Below are positions 1 through 7,790 of a stretch of 19,497 bases of DNA, in pieces (the first letter of the stretch is position 1; each line of letters begins with the position of its first letter). The notes under the pieces are model-generated. The model was not told where the DNA came from. It was given only the letters and a program-made list of their open reading frames with translations, and ran no database searches. Source of the stretch: UMGS882 sp045598975 (GTDB taxonomy: Bacteria; Bacillota; Clostridia; Oscillospirales; CAG-382); NCBI GenBank assembly GCA_045598975.1, contig JAZRVE010000006.1:1-19497 (forward strand), given 5' to 3'. A program made the translations under genes and the position numbers.

Positions 1-1323
1 ATCATGGGCGCCGCCGCCTTCTTAATGGCGGAAATGGTCGGCGTCAAGTACGGCGAGATCGCCGTCCGCGCCATCCTGCCTGCTTTTCTGTATTTTCTCG
101 GCATCTTCATCGTGGTGCACCTTGAAGCAAGGAAGCTCGGACTCAAAGGACTTTCCCGTGACGAGCTGCCGGTCTTCTGGAAGCTCATCGTCAAGAGCGG
201 CTATCTGCTTCTGCCGCTTGCCGTTCTCATCTGGATGGTCATCGCCGGCTCTACCATGGCACGCGCCGCCATTTTCTCGACGCTCATCGCCGTCATGGTC
301 AGTATGCCGACCGCTCTCGGCGCCATCGCCTTTATCATCGCCGATATCATCGGCGTCACCGTTGCCGATCCCATCGCCTCTCTCGTTCCGGTCGCCGTTT
401 TCGTGATCGGAAACACCGCGGCGCTCTTCTTTGACAAAGAGGAAAAGGCACCGTGGAAGAATCTGCTTTCCTATCTGCCTGCCGTCGTGTACCTTGCCGT
501 CGGCAATCTCACGGCTGTCAAGCCGACAAACGTTGTCTTGCTGACGGCTGTCGTCGCCATCGTGGTCGGGCTTATCCGCAGGGGATCGAAAATGTCCGTC
601 GAAAAGATCGGTGACGGTCTGGAAGCCGGTGCGAGAAGCACCGTTTCGGTGGCGATCGCCTGCGCCGTCGCCGGTATCATCGCCGGTGTCATCACCATGA
701 CGGGACTCGGCGCCATCCTCATTTCCGCCATCGTTTCGATCGCGGGTGACGTGACCATCATCGGTCTGTTTCTCACCATGCTCACCTGCATCATCCTCGG
801 CATGGGCGTGCCGACGACGGCGAACTACGTCATCATGGCGACCACCTGTGCGCCGATCCTCATCAAAATGGGCATCGACCCCATTGCGGCGAATATGTTC
901 GTCTTCTATTTCGGCATCATCGCGGATATCACACCGCCGGTCGCGCTTGCCGCCTATGCCGGCAGTGCCATCGCCAAGTCCAATCCCTTTAAGACGGGAC
1001 TCAACGCCGTCAAGCTTGCCATCGCCGCCTTCATCGTTCCGTATATTTTCGCCCTCAATCCCGCCATGCTCTTTATTGACACGAGCGTGTTCGACGTCAT
1101 CCTCATCATCGTGACGTCGGTGCTCGGACTTGTCGGCGTTGCCGCCGCGGTCGAAGGGTATTTCTTACGCACGCTTGCCGTGTGGGAACGCGTTCTCATG
1201 GCGGTCGGCGGACTGCTCATGATCTATCCGGGACTCGTGACCGACCTTGTCGGGCTCGGCCTTGTGGCGATCGCGGTACTGTATCAGGTATTCACCCGGA
1301 ATAAGAGCGAAAGGGCAGCGTAA
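1..1323 (+). CDS. TRAP transporter fused permease (DctQM-type 4TM/12TM), C-terminal part
   Basis: This open frame enters from the left edge and stops at 1321-1323, so the true start lies outside the window; about 440 residues are visible. The protein is almost entirely hydrophobic, with roughly ten membrane-spanning stretches. The segment around residues 265-330 (GMGVPTTANYVIMATTCAPI, then a FGIIADITPPVALAAYAGSAIA-like stretch) is the highly conserved core of the large TRAP membrane subunit in the fused 4TM/12TM class. Proteins of this class form the membrane part of tripartite ATP-independent periplasmic transporters. They use an ion gradient to import organic acids or related solutes delivered by an extracytoplasmic DctP/TAXI binding protein. 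The binding-protein gene is not visible and would be expected upstream. The substrate cannot be read from the sequence. An intrinsic terminator directly follows, so this is the last gene of its transcript. Confidence 0.9.
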   Translation: MMGAAAFLMAEMVGVKYGEIAVRAILPAFLYFLGIFIVVHLEARKLGLKGLSRDELPVFWKLIVKSGYLLLPLAVLIWMVIAGSTMARAAIFSTLIAVMVSMPTALGAIAFIIADIIGVTVADPIASLVPVAVFVIGNTAALFFDKEEKAPWKNLLSYLPAVVYLAVGNLTAVKPTNVVLLTAVVAIVVGLIRRGSKMSVEKIGDGLEAGARSTVSVAIACAVAGIIAGVITMTGLGAILISAIVSIAGDVTIIGLFLTMLTCIILGMGVPTTANYVIMATTCAPILIKMGIDPIAANMFVFYFGIIADITPPVALAAYAGSAIAKSNPFKTGLNAVKLAIAAFIVPYIFALNPAMLFIDTSVFDVILIIVTSVLGLVGVAAAVEGYFLRTLAVWERVLMAVGGLLMIYPGLVTDLVGLGLVAIAVLYQVFTRNKSERAA

Positions 1324-1340
1324 AAGTACAAGAAAAGATC

Positions 1341-1369
1341 AAAAACCGACGCGAAAGCGCCGGTTTTTT
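1341..1369 (+). terminator. Intrinsic terminator after TRAP permease
   Basis: AAAAACCG and CGC pair with GCG and CGGTTTTT around a GAAA loop, with one A-C mismatch in the stem. The stem runs directly into a T tract. It lies 18 bases after the TRAP stop codon and separates that transcript from the ABC transporter gene. Confidence 0.85.
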
Positions 1370-1419
1370 GCCGTGTTTTTTACCGTAAAAAATTATTTTG
1401 ACAAAAAGCGGAAAACCCC

Positions 1420-1448
1420 TTGACTTTCGAGGAAGGATGTGATACGAT
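1420..1448 (+). promoter_or_regulatory. Sigma-A-like promoter of ABC transporter gene
   Basis: TTGACT at 1420-1425, a 17-base spacer, and TACGAT at 1443-1448. It lies about 57 bases upstream of the ABC transporter start and just after the preceding terminator, so this gene is probably transcribed alone. It also argues against the ATG at 1439, which falls inside the promoter. Confidence 0.75.
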
Positions 1449-1504
1449 ACAGGCGAACGAAAAACCGATATGAAAATGCATTTGCCCATCATGGAGGGAT
1501 CGTC

Positions 1505-3367
1505 ATGAAAACCGAAAAAAACAAACTCCGATTACCGCATTTCCACGTCCACGATCACACAAGCAAAATGTTTACCGATGAAGAAGCCCGCGTCCTCGAA
1601 AAGGAATTTATCGAGGCCTATTCCGGAGACTCCAAAAGTACGCTGAAAATCCTGTTTCGGCTGTACAGACGGTATCCGGTCCAGCTGATTCTGTCGGTGT
1701 TTTTTTATGTCATCGCCACGCTCCCGCACGTGCTGACGCCGCTTTTCACGGCGAACCTCATCAACGCCGCCGTCAGCGCCTTGCAGGACCCGGCGTATGA
1801 CTACCGGTCTGCCATCCTGTTCAACGTCGGTCTGTGGGTATTTTTCGTACTGCTCAATATCCCCACCACCATGCTCTATTATTTCTTTTTGAGAAAAGTG
1901 ACGCGGCAGGTGGAGATCGGTCTGCGGGCGGCGCTCGTCACCAAATTACAGCAGTTGTCCATCCCGTTCCATAAAGAAATGCAGAGCGGACGCATCCAGT
2001 CCAAGCTCATGCGCGACGTTGACGCGGTGCAGAGCCTCTGCTCGACGCTGTTCTCCCATTTGCCGCAGATTCTCTTCAATATGGTCATCGCGCTGACCGT
2101 CGTCATCTCGCACAGCATGACCATCTTTATCTTCTTCCTGCTCACCATCCCGCTTGCCGTACTGCTCGTGCGTCTGTTCCGCGGCAAGATGAGAAAGGCC
2201 AACCATGAATTCCGCAAGGGCGCCGAAGAGACCTCCGCCAGCCTCATCGAAATGGAGGAAATGACCGAGATCACCCGGGCGCACGCTTTGGAGGAGACCG
2301 AGATCCACAAGATCACAAGCGTGCTCAACCGCGTCGGCAGGACCGGCTTCAATATGGATATGCTGTTGCAGATTTTCGGCGTTCTGTCCTGGATCGTGTT
2401 CCAGCTCTTCCAGCTTATCTGCCTTGTTTTCTCGGTCTACATGGCGATAAAGGGCAACATTGAGATCGGCGACATTTCGCTGTATCAGTCCTATTTCACC
2501 ACGCTGACCGGTCAGGTCACCGCCATCATCGGCATCCTGCCCATCATCACGCAGGGGCTGGAATCGGTGTCGTCCATCGGTGAGATTCTCGGCGCAAACG
2601 ACGTGGAGGACAACCGCGGCAAGAAAGCGCTGCCGGATTTCCGCGGCGAATACGAGTTCCGCGACGTGAAGTTCTCATATGAGGACGATCAGCCGTTATT
2701 GAAGGGGCTCAACCTCAAAATCCGTTCGGGCGAGACCATTGCCATCGTCGGCGAGTCGGGCTCGGGCAAATCCACCATGCTCAACCTCATTCTCGGCTTC
2801 ATTCTGCCGAAAGAGGGACAGGTGCTTGTGGACGGAGTGGATCTGAACGAAGTCGATCTGCGCGATTACCGCAAGAATTTGGCGGTCGTGCCGCAGAGCA
2901 GTGTGCTGTTTTCCGGCTCTATCCGCGAAAACATCACCTACGGGATGGAAGAGGTATCGGAGGAGAGGCTGACGCAGATACTTGACGCGGCACAGTTGAC
3001 GCGATTCATCGGGTCACTGCCGCACGGCGTGGATACGCGGCTCGACGAGCACGGCGCCAACCTTTCGGGCGGACAGCGGCAGAGGTTGTCCATCGCACGG
3101 GCGCTCATACGGGACCCCAAGGTCATTATTCTGGACGAAGCGACGAGTGCGCTGGACAGCGTTTCCGAGAAGGAGATTCAGAAGGCGATCAACAATCTTG
3201 CCGCCAACCGTACCATGTTTATCGTGGCGCACCGGCTTTCCACCATTCGCAATGCCGACCGCATTGCCGTCATCCGTGACGGCGACTGTGTCGAGATCGG
3301 TACCTTTGACGAGCTGATGGCGCTCAAAGGGGAGTTTTACAAAATGCAGACCTTGCAGGTGGTGTGA
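1505..3367 (+). CDS. ABC exporter half-transporter (permease fused to ATPase)
   Basis: A 620-residue single-chain ABC exporter. The N-terminal part (about residues 45-350) holds the six-helix type-1 exporter membrane domain. The C-terminal part is the nucleotide-binding domain, with Walker A GESGSGKST (about residue 416), signature LSGGQRQR (about 519), Walker B VIILDEATSAL (about 540) and the H-loop IVAHRLST (about 574). Such proteins work as dimers in the cytoplasmic membrane and export lipids, peptides or drugs using ATP. The start at 1505 is chosen because GGAGGG lies about 7 bases upstream and the earlier in-frame ATG at 1439 overlaps the promoter. Only one half-transporter gene is present, so it probably acts as a homodimer, whereas many clostridial relatives come as tandem heterodimer pairs. 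The substrate is unknown. A charged N-terminal extension of about 40 residues rich in His, Lys and Glu precedes the first helix. Confidence 0.93.
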   Translation: MKTEKNKLRLPHFHVHDHTSKMFTDEEARVLEKEFIEAYSGDSKSTLKILFRLYRRYPVQLILSVFFYVIATLPHVLTPLFTANLINAAVSALQDPAYDYRSAILFNVGLWVFFVLLNIPTTMLYYFFLRKVTRQVEIGLRAALVTKLQQLSIPFHKEMQSGRIQSKLMRDVDAVQSLCSTLFSHLPQILFNMVIALTVVISHSMTIFIFFLLTIPLAVLLVRLFRGKMRKANHEFRKGAEETSASLIEMEEMTEITRAHALEETEIHKITSVLNRVGRTGFNMDMLLQIFGVLSWIVFQLFQLICLVFSVYMAIKGNIEIGDISLYQSYFTTLTGQVTAIIGILPIITQGLESVSSIGEILGANDVEDNRGKKALPDFRGEYEFRDVKFSYEDDQPLLKGLNLKIRSGETIAIVGESGSGKSTMLNLILGFILPKEGQVLVDGVDLNEVDLRDYRKNLAVVPQSSVLFSGSIRENITYGMEEVSEERLTQILDAAQLTRFIGSLPHGVDTRLDEHGANLSGGQRQRLSIARALIRDPKVIILDEATSALDSVSEKEIQKAINNLAANRTMFIVAHRLSTIRNADRIAVIRDGDCVEIGTFDELMALKGEFYKMQTLQVV

Positions 3368-3368
3368 A

Positions 3369-3449
3369 GAAGCCTGCGGCTTCACCCAAACCGCGCCGCG
3401 ATGCGGCGCGGATTGGGTGAAGCGACACGCCGCCTCCCGAGCCGCAGGC
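3369..3449. repeat. Nested inverted-repeat element between convergent genes
   Basis: The outer arms GCCTGCGGC (3372-3380) and GCCGCAGGC (3441-3449) enclose a nearly perfect 45-base hairpin at 3379-3423. In that hairpin GCTTCACCCAA pairs with TTGGGTGAAGC and CCGCGCCGC pairs with GCGGCGCGG around a GAT loop, with one A-A mismatch. A small hairpin GAAGCC-TGC-GGCTTC (3369-3383) competes with the outer stem. No T tract follows, so it is not itself an intrinsic terminator. The first 18 bases recur at 19317-19334 with one difference, which suggests a dispersed intergenic repeat family in this genome. Confidence 0.75.
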
Positions 3450-3462
3450 GCGGGAATAGGAG

Positions 3463-3502
3463 TCGCCCCGCCGAGAATACTCGGCGGGGCGACGTATTTT
3501 TT
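3463..3502 (+). terminator. Intrinsic terminator of ABC transporter transcript
   Basis: A perfect 13-base stem, TCGCCCCGCCGAG (3463-3475) with CTCGGCGGGGCGA (3480-3492), has an AATA loop. It is followed after CGTA by six T at 3497-3502. The T tract is on the plus strand, so it terminates the ABC transporter transcript. The same hairpin could also slow minus-strand transcription leaving the CofE-like gene, but there is no T tract on that side. Confidence 0.8.
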
Positions 3503-3508
3503 ATTATA

Positions 3509-4711
3509 TCAGTTGTTTGTGAAGTTGTCGAAGTACCCCTGTACCAGTACGACCGGCGTGCCTTTGTCGCCCGAGCCGCTGGTAAGGTCGCACAACGACC
3601 CGATCAAGTCGGTAAGCTGCCGCGGCGTGGTGCCCTGCGACGCCATGTTCCCGACGAGATTGCTTTCCTTGGCGCGGATGCTCTCCGAAATGGCGTTTTT
3701 CAGCGCCTCGCCCGAAAGGTCCTTGTAGTCGTTGTCGGCAAGGTATTTGAGCTTCAATTCGTTCGGCGTGCCGATCAGCCCGTCGGTGTACGCCGGGGAG
3801 ACTACCGGATCGGCAAGCTCCCAGATCTTGCCCTGCGGGTCCTTGAATGCACCGTCGCCGTAGACCATGACCTCGACGTGCTTGCCGGTCGCGTCAAGAA
3901 TGCGCTTCTGGATGTCCAGCACGATGGGCTTGCAGTTGTGCGGGAAGAGCTTGATCTTGTCCTCGGTGGACTTGTTGGAGCCGAGCAGTCCGTAGTTTTC
4001 GTTGAAGCCGCTTCCGTCGACCGGAGCGTTCATGATATCGTCAAGTCCGAGAACCACCTTGGCACCGGCTTCTTTCAAGATGCGCTTGGTGCGGGCACGG
4101 GTGTGGATGTCGCAGGTGAGGATGTGATCGGCGTAGTCGAGAATGGCGGTCGGACGGTTGGCGAAGATGATCTCTGCCTCGGCGCCGCACTCCCGGATGA
4201 GATCGCCGTAGTAGGCAACGTAATCCATGCCGGTGAAGGGGTGCTTGTTGACGCCGAACAGCTCGCGGTATTTTTCGAGAGACAGCACGTCGGAATACGG
4301 ATTGACACCGGCGGCGTCGATCTTGTCGAGGCTGACGAGCTCGTTGCCGACCTCATCGGGGGGATAGCTGAGCATGAGCACGATCTTCTTTGCGCCCTTG
4401 GCGATGCCGCGCAGGCAGATGGCAAAACGGTTGCGGGACAGAATGGGGAAGATCACGCCGACGGTTTCTCCGCCGAGCTTTGCGCGTACGTCCGACGCGA
4501 TCTGATCGACCGAACAGTAGTTGCCCTGCGTGCGGGCGACGACAGACTCCGTCACGGCGATGACATCGCGATCGCGTAAAGAAAACCCATCGGATTCCGT
4601 TGCCAAGAGAACGCTTTCGGCGACCAGTGCGGCGATGTCGTCTCCTTCACGGAAAATGGGGCAGCGGATGCCACGCGAAACGGTGCCGACTCTTCTTTGA
4701 TTCTGTTCCAT
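3509..4711 (-). CDS. CofE-like (F420-0:gamma-glutamyl ligase family) protein
   Basis: A 400-residue soluble protein. The N-terminal part matches the CofE/F420_ligase family pattern: RGIRCPIF (residues 13-20), a GDD motif just after it, and RDRDVIAVTESVVARTQG (about 46-63), where the family has its early conserved strand and helix. Authentic CofE adds gamma-linked glutamates to coenzyme F420-0 using GTP and is about 250 residues long. This protein is about 150 residues longer and its second half looks divergent (for example YGDGAFKDPQGKIWELADP and SPAYTDGLIGTPNELK). No other F420 gene is in the window. It may therefore be a ligase acting on another acceptor; that is inference. The start at 4711 has AAGGAA about 9 bases upstream and a promoter further up. 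It appears monocistronic and convergent with the ABC transporter gene. Confidence 0.75.
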   Translation of the reverse strand: MEQNQRRVGTVSRGIRCPIFREGDDIAALVAESVLLATESDGFSLRDRDVIAVTESVVARTQGNYCSVDQIASDVRAKLGGETVGVIFPILSRNRFAICLRGIAKGAKKIVLMLSYPPDEVGNELVSLDKIDAAGVNPYSDVLSLEKYRELFGVNKHPFTGMDYVAYYGDLIRECGAEAEIIFANRPTAILDYADHILTCDIHTRARTKRILKEAGAKVVLGLDDIMNAPVDGSGFNENYGLLGSNKSTEDKIKLFPHNCKPIVLDIQKRILDATGKHVEVMVYGDGAFKDPQGKIWELADPVVSPAYTDGLIGTPNELKLKYLADNDYKDLSGEALKNAISESIRAKESNLVGNMASQGTTPRQLTDLIGSLCDLTSGSGDKGTPVVLVQGYFDNFTNN

Positions 4712-4771
4712 AAATAACCATTCCTTACTGTACTTTTATCAGACCAAACGTCTATTTCAAAATTACAGTTC

Positions 4772-4800
4772 ATCATATCACATTTTTCAAAAAAAATCAA
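4772..4800 (-). promoter_or_regulatory. Sigma-A-like promoter of CofE-like gene
   Basis: Read on the minus strand: TTGATT at 4800-4795, a 17-base spacer, and TATGAT at 4777-4772. This places the transcript start about 55 bases upstream of the CofE-like ATG, in AT-rich DNA between two genes. Confidence 0.75.
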
Positions 4801-4844
4801 GGGGGTACAGCCTTGTTTTTTGAAAAATCATCGAAAATCCGCTT

Positions 4845-4886
4845 AAAAAAAACAGACGGCAAAAACCACTGAGCCTTTTCCGTCTG
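4845..4886 (-). terminator. Intrinsic terminator of dehydrogenase operon
   Basis: On the minus strand CAGACGG (4886-4880) pairs with CCGTCTG (4859-4853), with additional A/T pairing inside, followed by eight T (4852-4845). It lies just downstream of the KduD-like stop codon and ends the three-gene minus-strand operon. Confidence 0.85.
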
Positions 4887-4894
4887 CTTTTCCT

Positions 4895-5653
4895 TTATTT
4901 TCCAAGATACCCGCCGTCGACGGGGAGGATTGCGCCGCTTACGTAATCGGAGGCGTGCGAGGCAAGAAAAACGGCGATCCCTTTCACGTCGTTTTCGCAC
5001 CCCCATCTGCCGGCGGGGATACGCGAGAGAATCTCGGCGTTACGCTTTTCGTCCTGGATGAGTCGGGTGTTCATGTCGGTTGCCATGTATCCGGGAGCGA
5101 TGGCGTTGACGTTGATGTTTTTGCAGGCCCACTCGTTGGAAAGCGCCTTGGTGAGTTGAGCAATACCACCTTTCGCTGCGGCATAGGCGGGAACGGTAAA
5201 GCCGCCGAAAAAGCTGAGCATGGACGCGACGTTTATGATTTTCCCGCCGCCGTTTTGCATCATGTGGCGCCCGGCAAGCTGGCAGAGCCGGAAAACGGCG
5301 CGCAGATTGACGTTGAGAACATCGTCCCAGTCGGACAGCAGAAATGATTCGCAGCGATTTCTGCGCTGGATGCCGGCATTGTTGATGAGAATATCGAGCT
5401 TCCCTCCGAGAAGCGACAGTGCGTCTGTAAACTTCTCATCGGTCTCTTTTTCGTTTGCGAGATCGCAGACGAGCCCTTTTGTGGCGTATCCCCTGTCGCG
5501 GAATTCCTGCGCCGTCTTGTATACGTTTTCACTTGAAGCAAGCAATACGACCTCGGCGCCGGCTTCGCAGAGCCCCTCCGCCATGCCGTGTCCAAGTCCG
5601 CGGCTGCCGCCGGTAACGATGGCGTGCTTTCCGGAAAGATCAAAAAGATCCAT
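4895..5653 (-). CDS. kduD: KduD-like short-chain dehydrogenase (2-keto-3-deoxygluconate/gluconate 5-dehydrogenase type)
   Basis: A 252-residue classical short-chain dehydrogenase. It has the nucleotide-binding motif TGGSRGLG (residues 14-21), NNAG at 91-94, Asn116, Ser144, and the catalytic pair Tyr157 and Lys161. Several stretches resemble KduD of Escherichia coli as I recall it: INNAGIQRR, NVASMLSF, NVNAIAPGYMATD and the RIPAGRWG segment. KduD interconverts 2-keto-3-deoxygluconate and 2,5-diketo-3-deoxygluconate with NAD in pectin and uronate breakdown. The close relative IdnO/Gno reduces 5-ketogluconate to gluconate, and sequence alone does not firmly separate the two. It is the last gene of a three-gene operon, 14 bases downstream of the zinc dehydrogenase, and is followed by a terminator. 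The pairing of a zinc dehydrogenase with such an enzyme recalls the idnD-idnO logic for L-idonate, so the symbol is tentative. Confidence 0.85.
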   Translation of the reverse strand: MDLFDLSGKHAIVTGGSRGLGHGMAEGLCEAGAEVVLLASSENVYKTAQEFRDRGYATKGLVCDLANEKETDEKFTDALSLLGGKLDILINNAGIQRRNRCESFLLSDWDDVLNVNLRAVFRLCQLAGRHMMQNGGGKIINVASMLSFFGGFTVPAYAAAKGGIAQLTKALSNEWACKNINVNAIAPGYMATDMNTRLIQDEKRNAEILSRIPAGRWGCENDVKGIAVFLASHASDYVSGAILPVDGGYLGK

Positions 5654-5667
5654 ATTTTTTCTCCTTC

Positions 5668-6711
5668 TTATCCGGTATATCCGGTATTCGTCGTCCTTCC
5701 TTTTTCGTCAAAGCAGAACATGACCTTGACAGCCCCCGTGCCCGGAGCAAGCAAAAGATCAAATCCTTTCTGCGCTTCGTCTGCGGGAAGGACGTGGGTT
5801 ATAATTCTGTCGTAAAGCGGTTCGCTGCGCACAAGGTTTGCGGCAATGGCAAAATCGTTTTTGCGGTATACTCTCACGAAATCGATTTCGGTTTCCTTGA
5901 CCATGCCCTTGAAAAGGGGCATTTCGGGCGGCTTTTTGTAAGACGCGACGATGACGATCTTTCCTTTGACCTTTACCGCGTCAAAAAGGAGAGCGGCAAC
6001 GGGCGACACGCCGGCACAGTCGAAAACGAAGTCAAAACCGTTGTCGTCGGTAAGACGCATGACCTCCCGTATCACATCGGCTTCGACAGGATCGATTACC
6101 GCAAAGCCCATGCTTTCGGCAAGTGACCGCCGGAAAGGATCGGTTTCGGCGAGCAGAAGCGTTCCCGCGCCGAAGCGGCGCAGGGTGAGCGCGAGGCACA
6201 GCCCGATGGTGCCGCAGCCGAAGACGATGGCACTGTCTCCCGCACGAAAGCCTCTTTCTCGCAAAGTATGTACCGTAACGGCAACGGGCTCGATAAACGC
6301 GCCGAGACGGAACGACACGTCATCCGGCAGCGGGATGAGCAGGTCCTCGGGCAGTATGACGTATTCCGCCATGCCGCCGTCACGGTCGATCCCGTACAAC
6401 CCGAGCGAGCGGCAGACGTGTCCGTTGCCGCTCTTGCACGCCTCACAATGACCGCAGGAGATGAGCGGATACGCCGTGACGCGCGTGCCCGCCTTATAGA
6501 GTGCGCCGTCCTTTGCGACGGTGCCGGAAAACTCATGTCCCATGGTGAGCGGCGCTTTGGCGCGCGGGTGCGTTCCGGCGTAGATGTTGAGATCCGTTCC
6601 GCAGATGCCGGCGTGAGAAATCCTCACAAGGGCGAAGCCGTCGGGGGCTTGTGGGATGGGCAGGTCTTCGATGCCGCAGAGACGGGGACCGAGATATCGG
6701 ATAGCTTTCAT
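5668..6711 (-). CDS. Zinc-dependent medium-chain alcohol/polyol dehydrogenase
   Basis: A 347-residue medium-chain dehydrogenase of the sorbitol/L-threonine/L-idonate dehydrogenase type. Catalytic zinc ligands are visible as Cys37 (GICGTD), His59-Glu60 (GHEFSG) and the EP motif at 131-132. The structural-zinc lobe has four cysteines at 86, 89, 92 and 100. The Rossmann motif FGCGTIG is at 154-160. The enzyme would oxidise a secondary alcohol of a polyol or sugar acid with NAD(P). The substrate is uncertain; L-idonate 5-dehydrogenase, galactitol-phosphate dehydrogenase and threonine dehydrogenase share this layout. The frame stays open 55 codons further upstream. The start at 6711 is preferred because AAGAGG lies about 7 bases upstream and residue 1 begins the family's usual MKAIRY strand. 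It lies 62 bases after the hydroxyacid dehydrogenase gene and 14 bases before the KduD-like gene. Confidence 0.88.
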   Translation of the reverse strand: MKAIRYLGPRLCGIEDLPIPQAPDGFALVRISHAGICGTDLNIYAGTHPRAKAPLTMGHEFSGTVAKDGALYKAGTRVTAYPLISCGHCEACKSGNGHVCRSLGLYGIDRDGGMAEYVILPEDLLIPLPDDVSFRLGAFIEPVAVTVHTLRERGFRAGDSAIVFGCGTIGLCLALTLRRFGAGTLLLAETDPFRRSLAESMGFAVIDPVEADVIREVMRLTDDNGFDFVFDCAGVSPVAALLFDAVKVKGKIVIVASYKKPPEMPLFKGMVKETEIDFVRVYRKNDFAIAANLVRSEPLYDRIITHVLPADEAQKGFDLLLAPGTGAVKVMFCFDEKGRTTNTGYTG

Positions 6712-6773
6712 GGTAAAACCTCTTTTCGTTTTTTGTATAGGAAAAGCGTAAGGAAAACCGACGGGAGCAGGTG

Positions 6774-7727
6774 TCAATTCAGGACGGAATACCGCACTTT
6801 TTTGCCGGATATAAACAGGACGGCCTCTTCTGCGACCTTGCGTTTGAGTTCGAGCGCCGACTGCTCGGAATACCATGCCGTGTGCGGCGTAACGATGAAA
6901 TTGTCAAGCGAAAGCAGGGGATTGTCGGGGGCGAGCGGTTCTTTTTCGGCGACATCGATCCCGGCACCAGCGATCTGCTTCTCGCAGAGCGCACGGTACA
7001 GCGCCATTTCGTCGATGATGCCGCCGCGGGAGACGTTGATGATGCAAGCGGAGCTTTTCATGGCGGAAAATTCCGCTTTTCCGAAGGCGTGATAGGTTTC
7101 CGGTGTGAGAGGGCAATGCAGGGAAAGAATGTCCGACTGTTGCAACAGTTCTTCTTTGGATGCGCGCGTCACATAATCGGGCATATCGAGGTTTTCGCGT
7201 ATATCGCAGGCAAGGATTCTTGCTCCGAGAGCGGAAGCCCGTTTTGCAAATGCGCGCCCGATCCTGCCAAAGCCGAAAATGCCGACGGTCGCTTCGCTCA
7301 ACCGGAAAACCGGGATTTCGTGTCGGTAGTCCCAGACGCCCTCGTGGACGAGAGCATTGGCAAGGCAGACCTTGCGCGTAAGGCATAACATCAGCGCAAG
7401 CGCCTGGTCGGCGACCTCCTGTGTGCCGTAGTCCGGCACATTACAGACCTCGACGCCGAAGGCTCTTGCGTCGGCAAGATCGACGTTGTCGACGCCGACG
7501 CCGTAGCGCACGATACATTTTAGGGCGGGAAGTGCCTCGAAGATCACGCTGTCCATTTTGATGTACTGGTTCATGAGAACGACGGCGTTCCGACAGTTTT
7601 CGATGACGTCCCGCTGCGTCTTACAGCAAAGCCGGTCGAATTCATAGCCGGCGGAACGGAAGACCTCTTCTTCCGGCTTGACGTCCTTGTGATCAAGATC
7701 ACAGATGATAAGCTTTTTGTCGCTCAC
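6774..7727 (-). CDS. D-isomer-specific 2-hydroxyacid dehydrogenase, CtBP-like
   Basis: A 317-residue NAD-dependent dehydrogenase of the D-2-hydroxyacid family. The dinucleotide motif GFGRIG is at residues 152-157. The catalytic triad is recognisable: Arg234 in NVSRGG, a Glu in the AEKEP segment (261-263), and His282 in TPHTAW. The NVPDYGTQEVADQALALML segment (about 97-115) resembles bacterial proteins annotated as C-terminal-binding-protein-like. It would reduce a 2-keto acid or oxidise a 2-hydroxy acid, perhaps a keto-sugar acid given the two sugar-acid-type dehydrogenases downstream. The start is a GTG at 7727 with GGAGGG about 7 bases upstream. It is first in a three-gene operon divergent from an AraC-type regulator, so its expression is probably controlled by that regulator. 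The precise substrate cannot be read from the sequence. Confidence 0.88.
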   Translation of the reverse strand: MSDKKLIICDLDHKDVKPEEEVFRSAGYEFDRLCCKTQRDVIENCRNAVVLMNQYIKMDSVIFEALPALKCIVRYGVGVDNVDLADARAFGVEVCNVPDYGTQEVADQALALMLCLTRKVCLANALVHEGVWDYRHEIPVFRLSEATVGIFGFGRIGRAFAKRASALGARILACDIRENLDMPDYVTRASKEELLQQSDILSLHCPLTPETYHAFGKAEFSAMKSSACIINVSRGGIIDEMALYRALCEKQIAGAGIDVAEKEPLAPDNPLLSLDNFIVTPHTAWYSEQSALELKRKVAEEAVLFISGKKVRYSVLN

Positions 7728-7748
7728 GGTGTATCCCTCCGCTGTTTT

Positions 7749-7786
7749 TATACTTTGAGTATATATTACCGATAAAACAAATCATA
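7749..7786 (-). promoter_or_regulatory. Putative weak promoter of dehydrogenase operon, with palindrome
   Basis: Read on the minus strand, TATACT (7763-7758) is a good -10 box. The hexamer 17 bases upstream (TATGAT, 7786-7781) is a poor -35, as expected for an activator-dependent promoter. The -10 is also one arm of a perfect palindrome, TATACT-TTG-AGTATA (7749-7763), which could be an operator. The transcript would start about 25 bases before the GTG start. Confidence 0.45.
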
Positions 7787-7790
7787 TCGT

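Noticed and set aside
3401..4579. 392-codon open frame on the plus strand opposite the CofE-like gene
   Set aside because: It is a shadow frame: the opposite strand has clear CofE-family motifs, a ribosome binding site and a promoter. The plus-strand translation is repetitive in Arg, Val, Asp and Gly without recognisable motifs, and it would begin inside the repeat hairpin.
6712..6876. 55-codon N-terminal extension of the zinc dehydrogenase
   Set aside because: The extension is Arg-rich, overlaps the end of the upstream hydroxyacid dehydrogenase gene, and the family N-terminus begins at the ATG at 6711, which has a good ribosome binding site.
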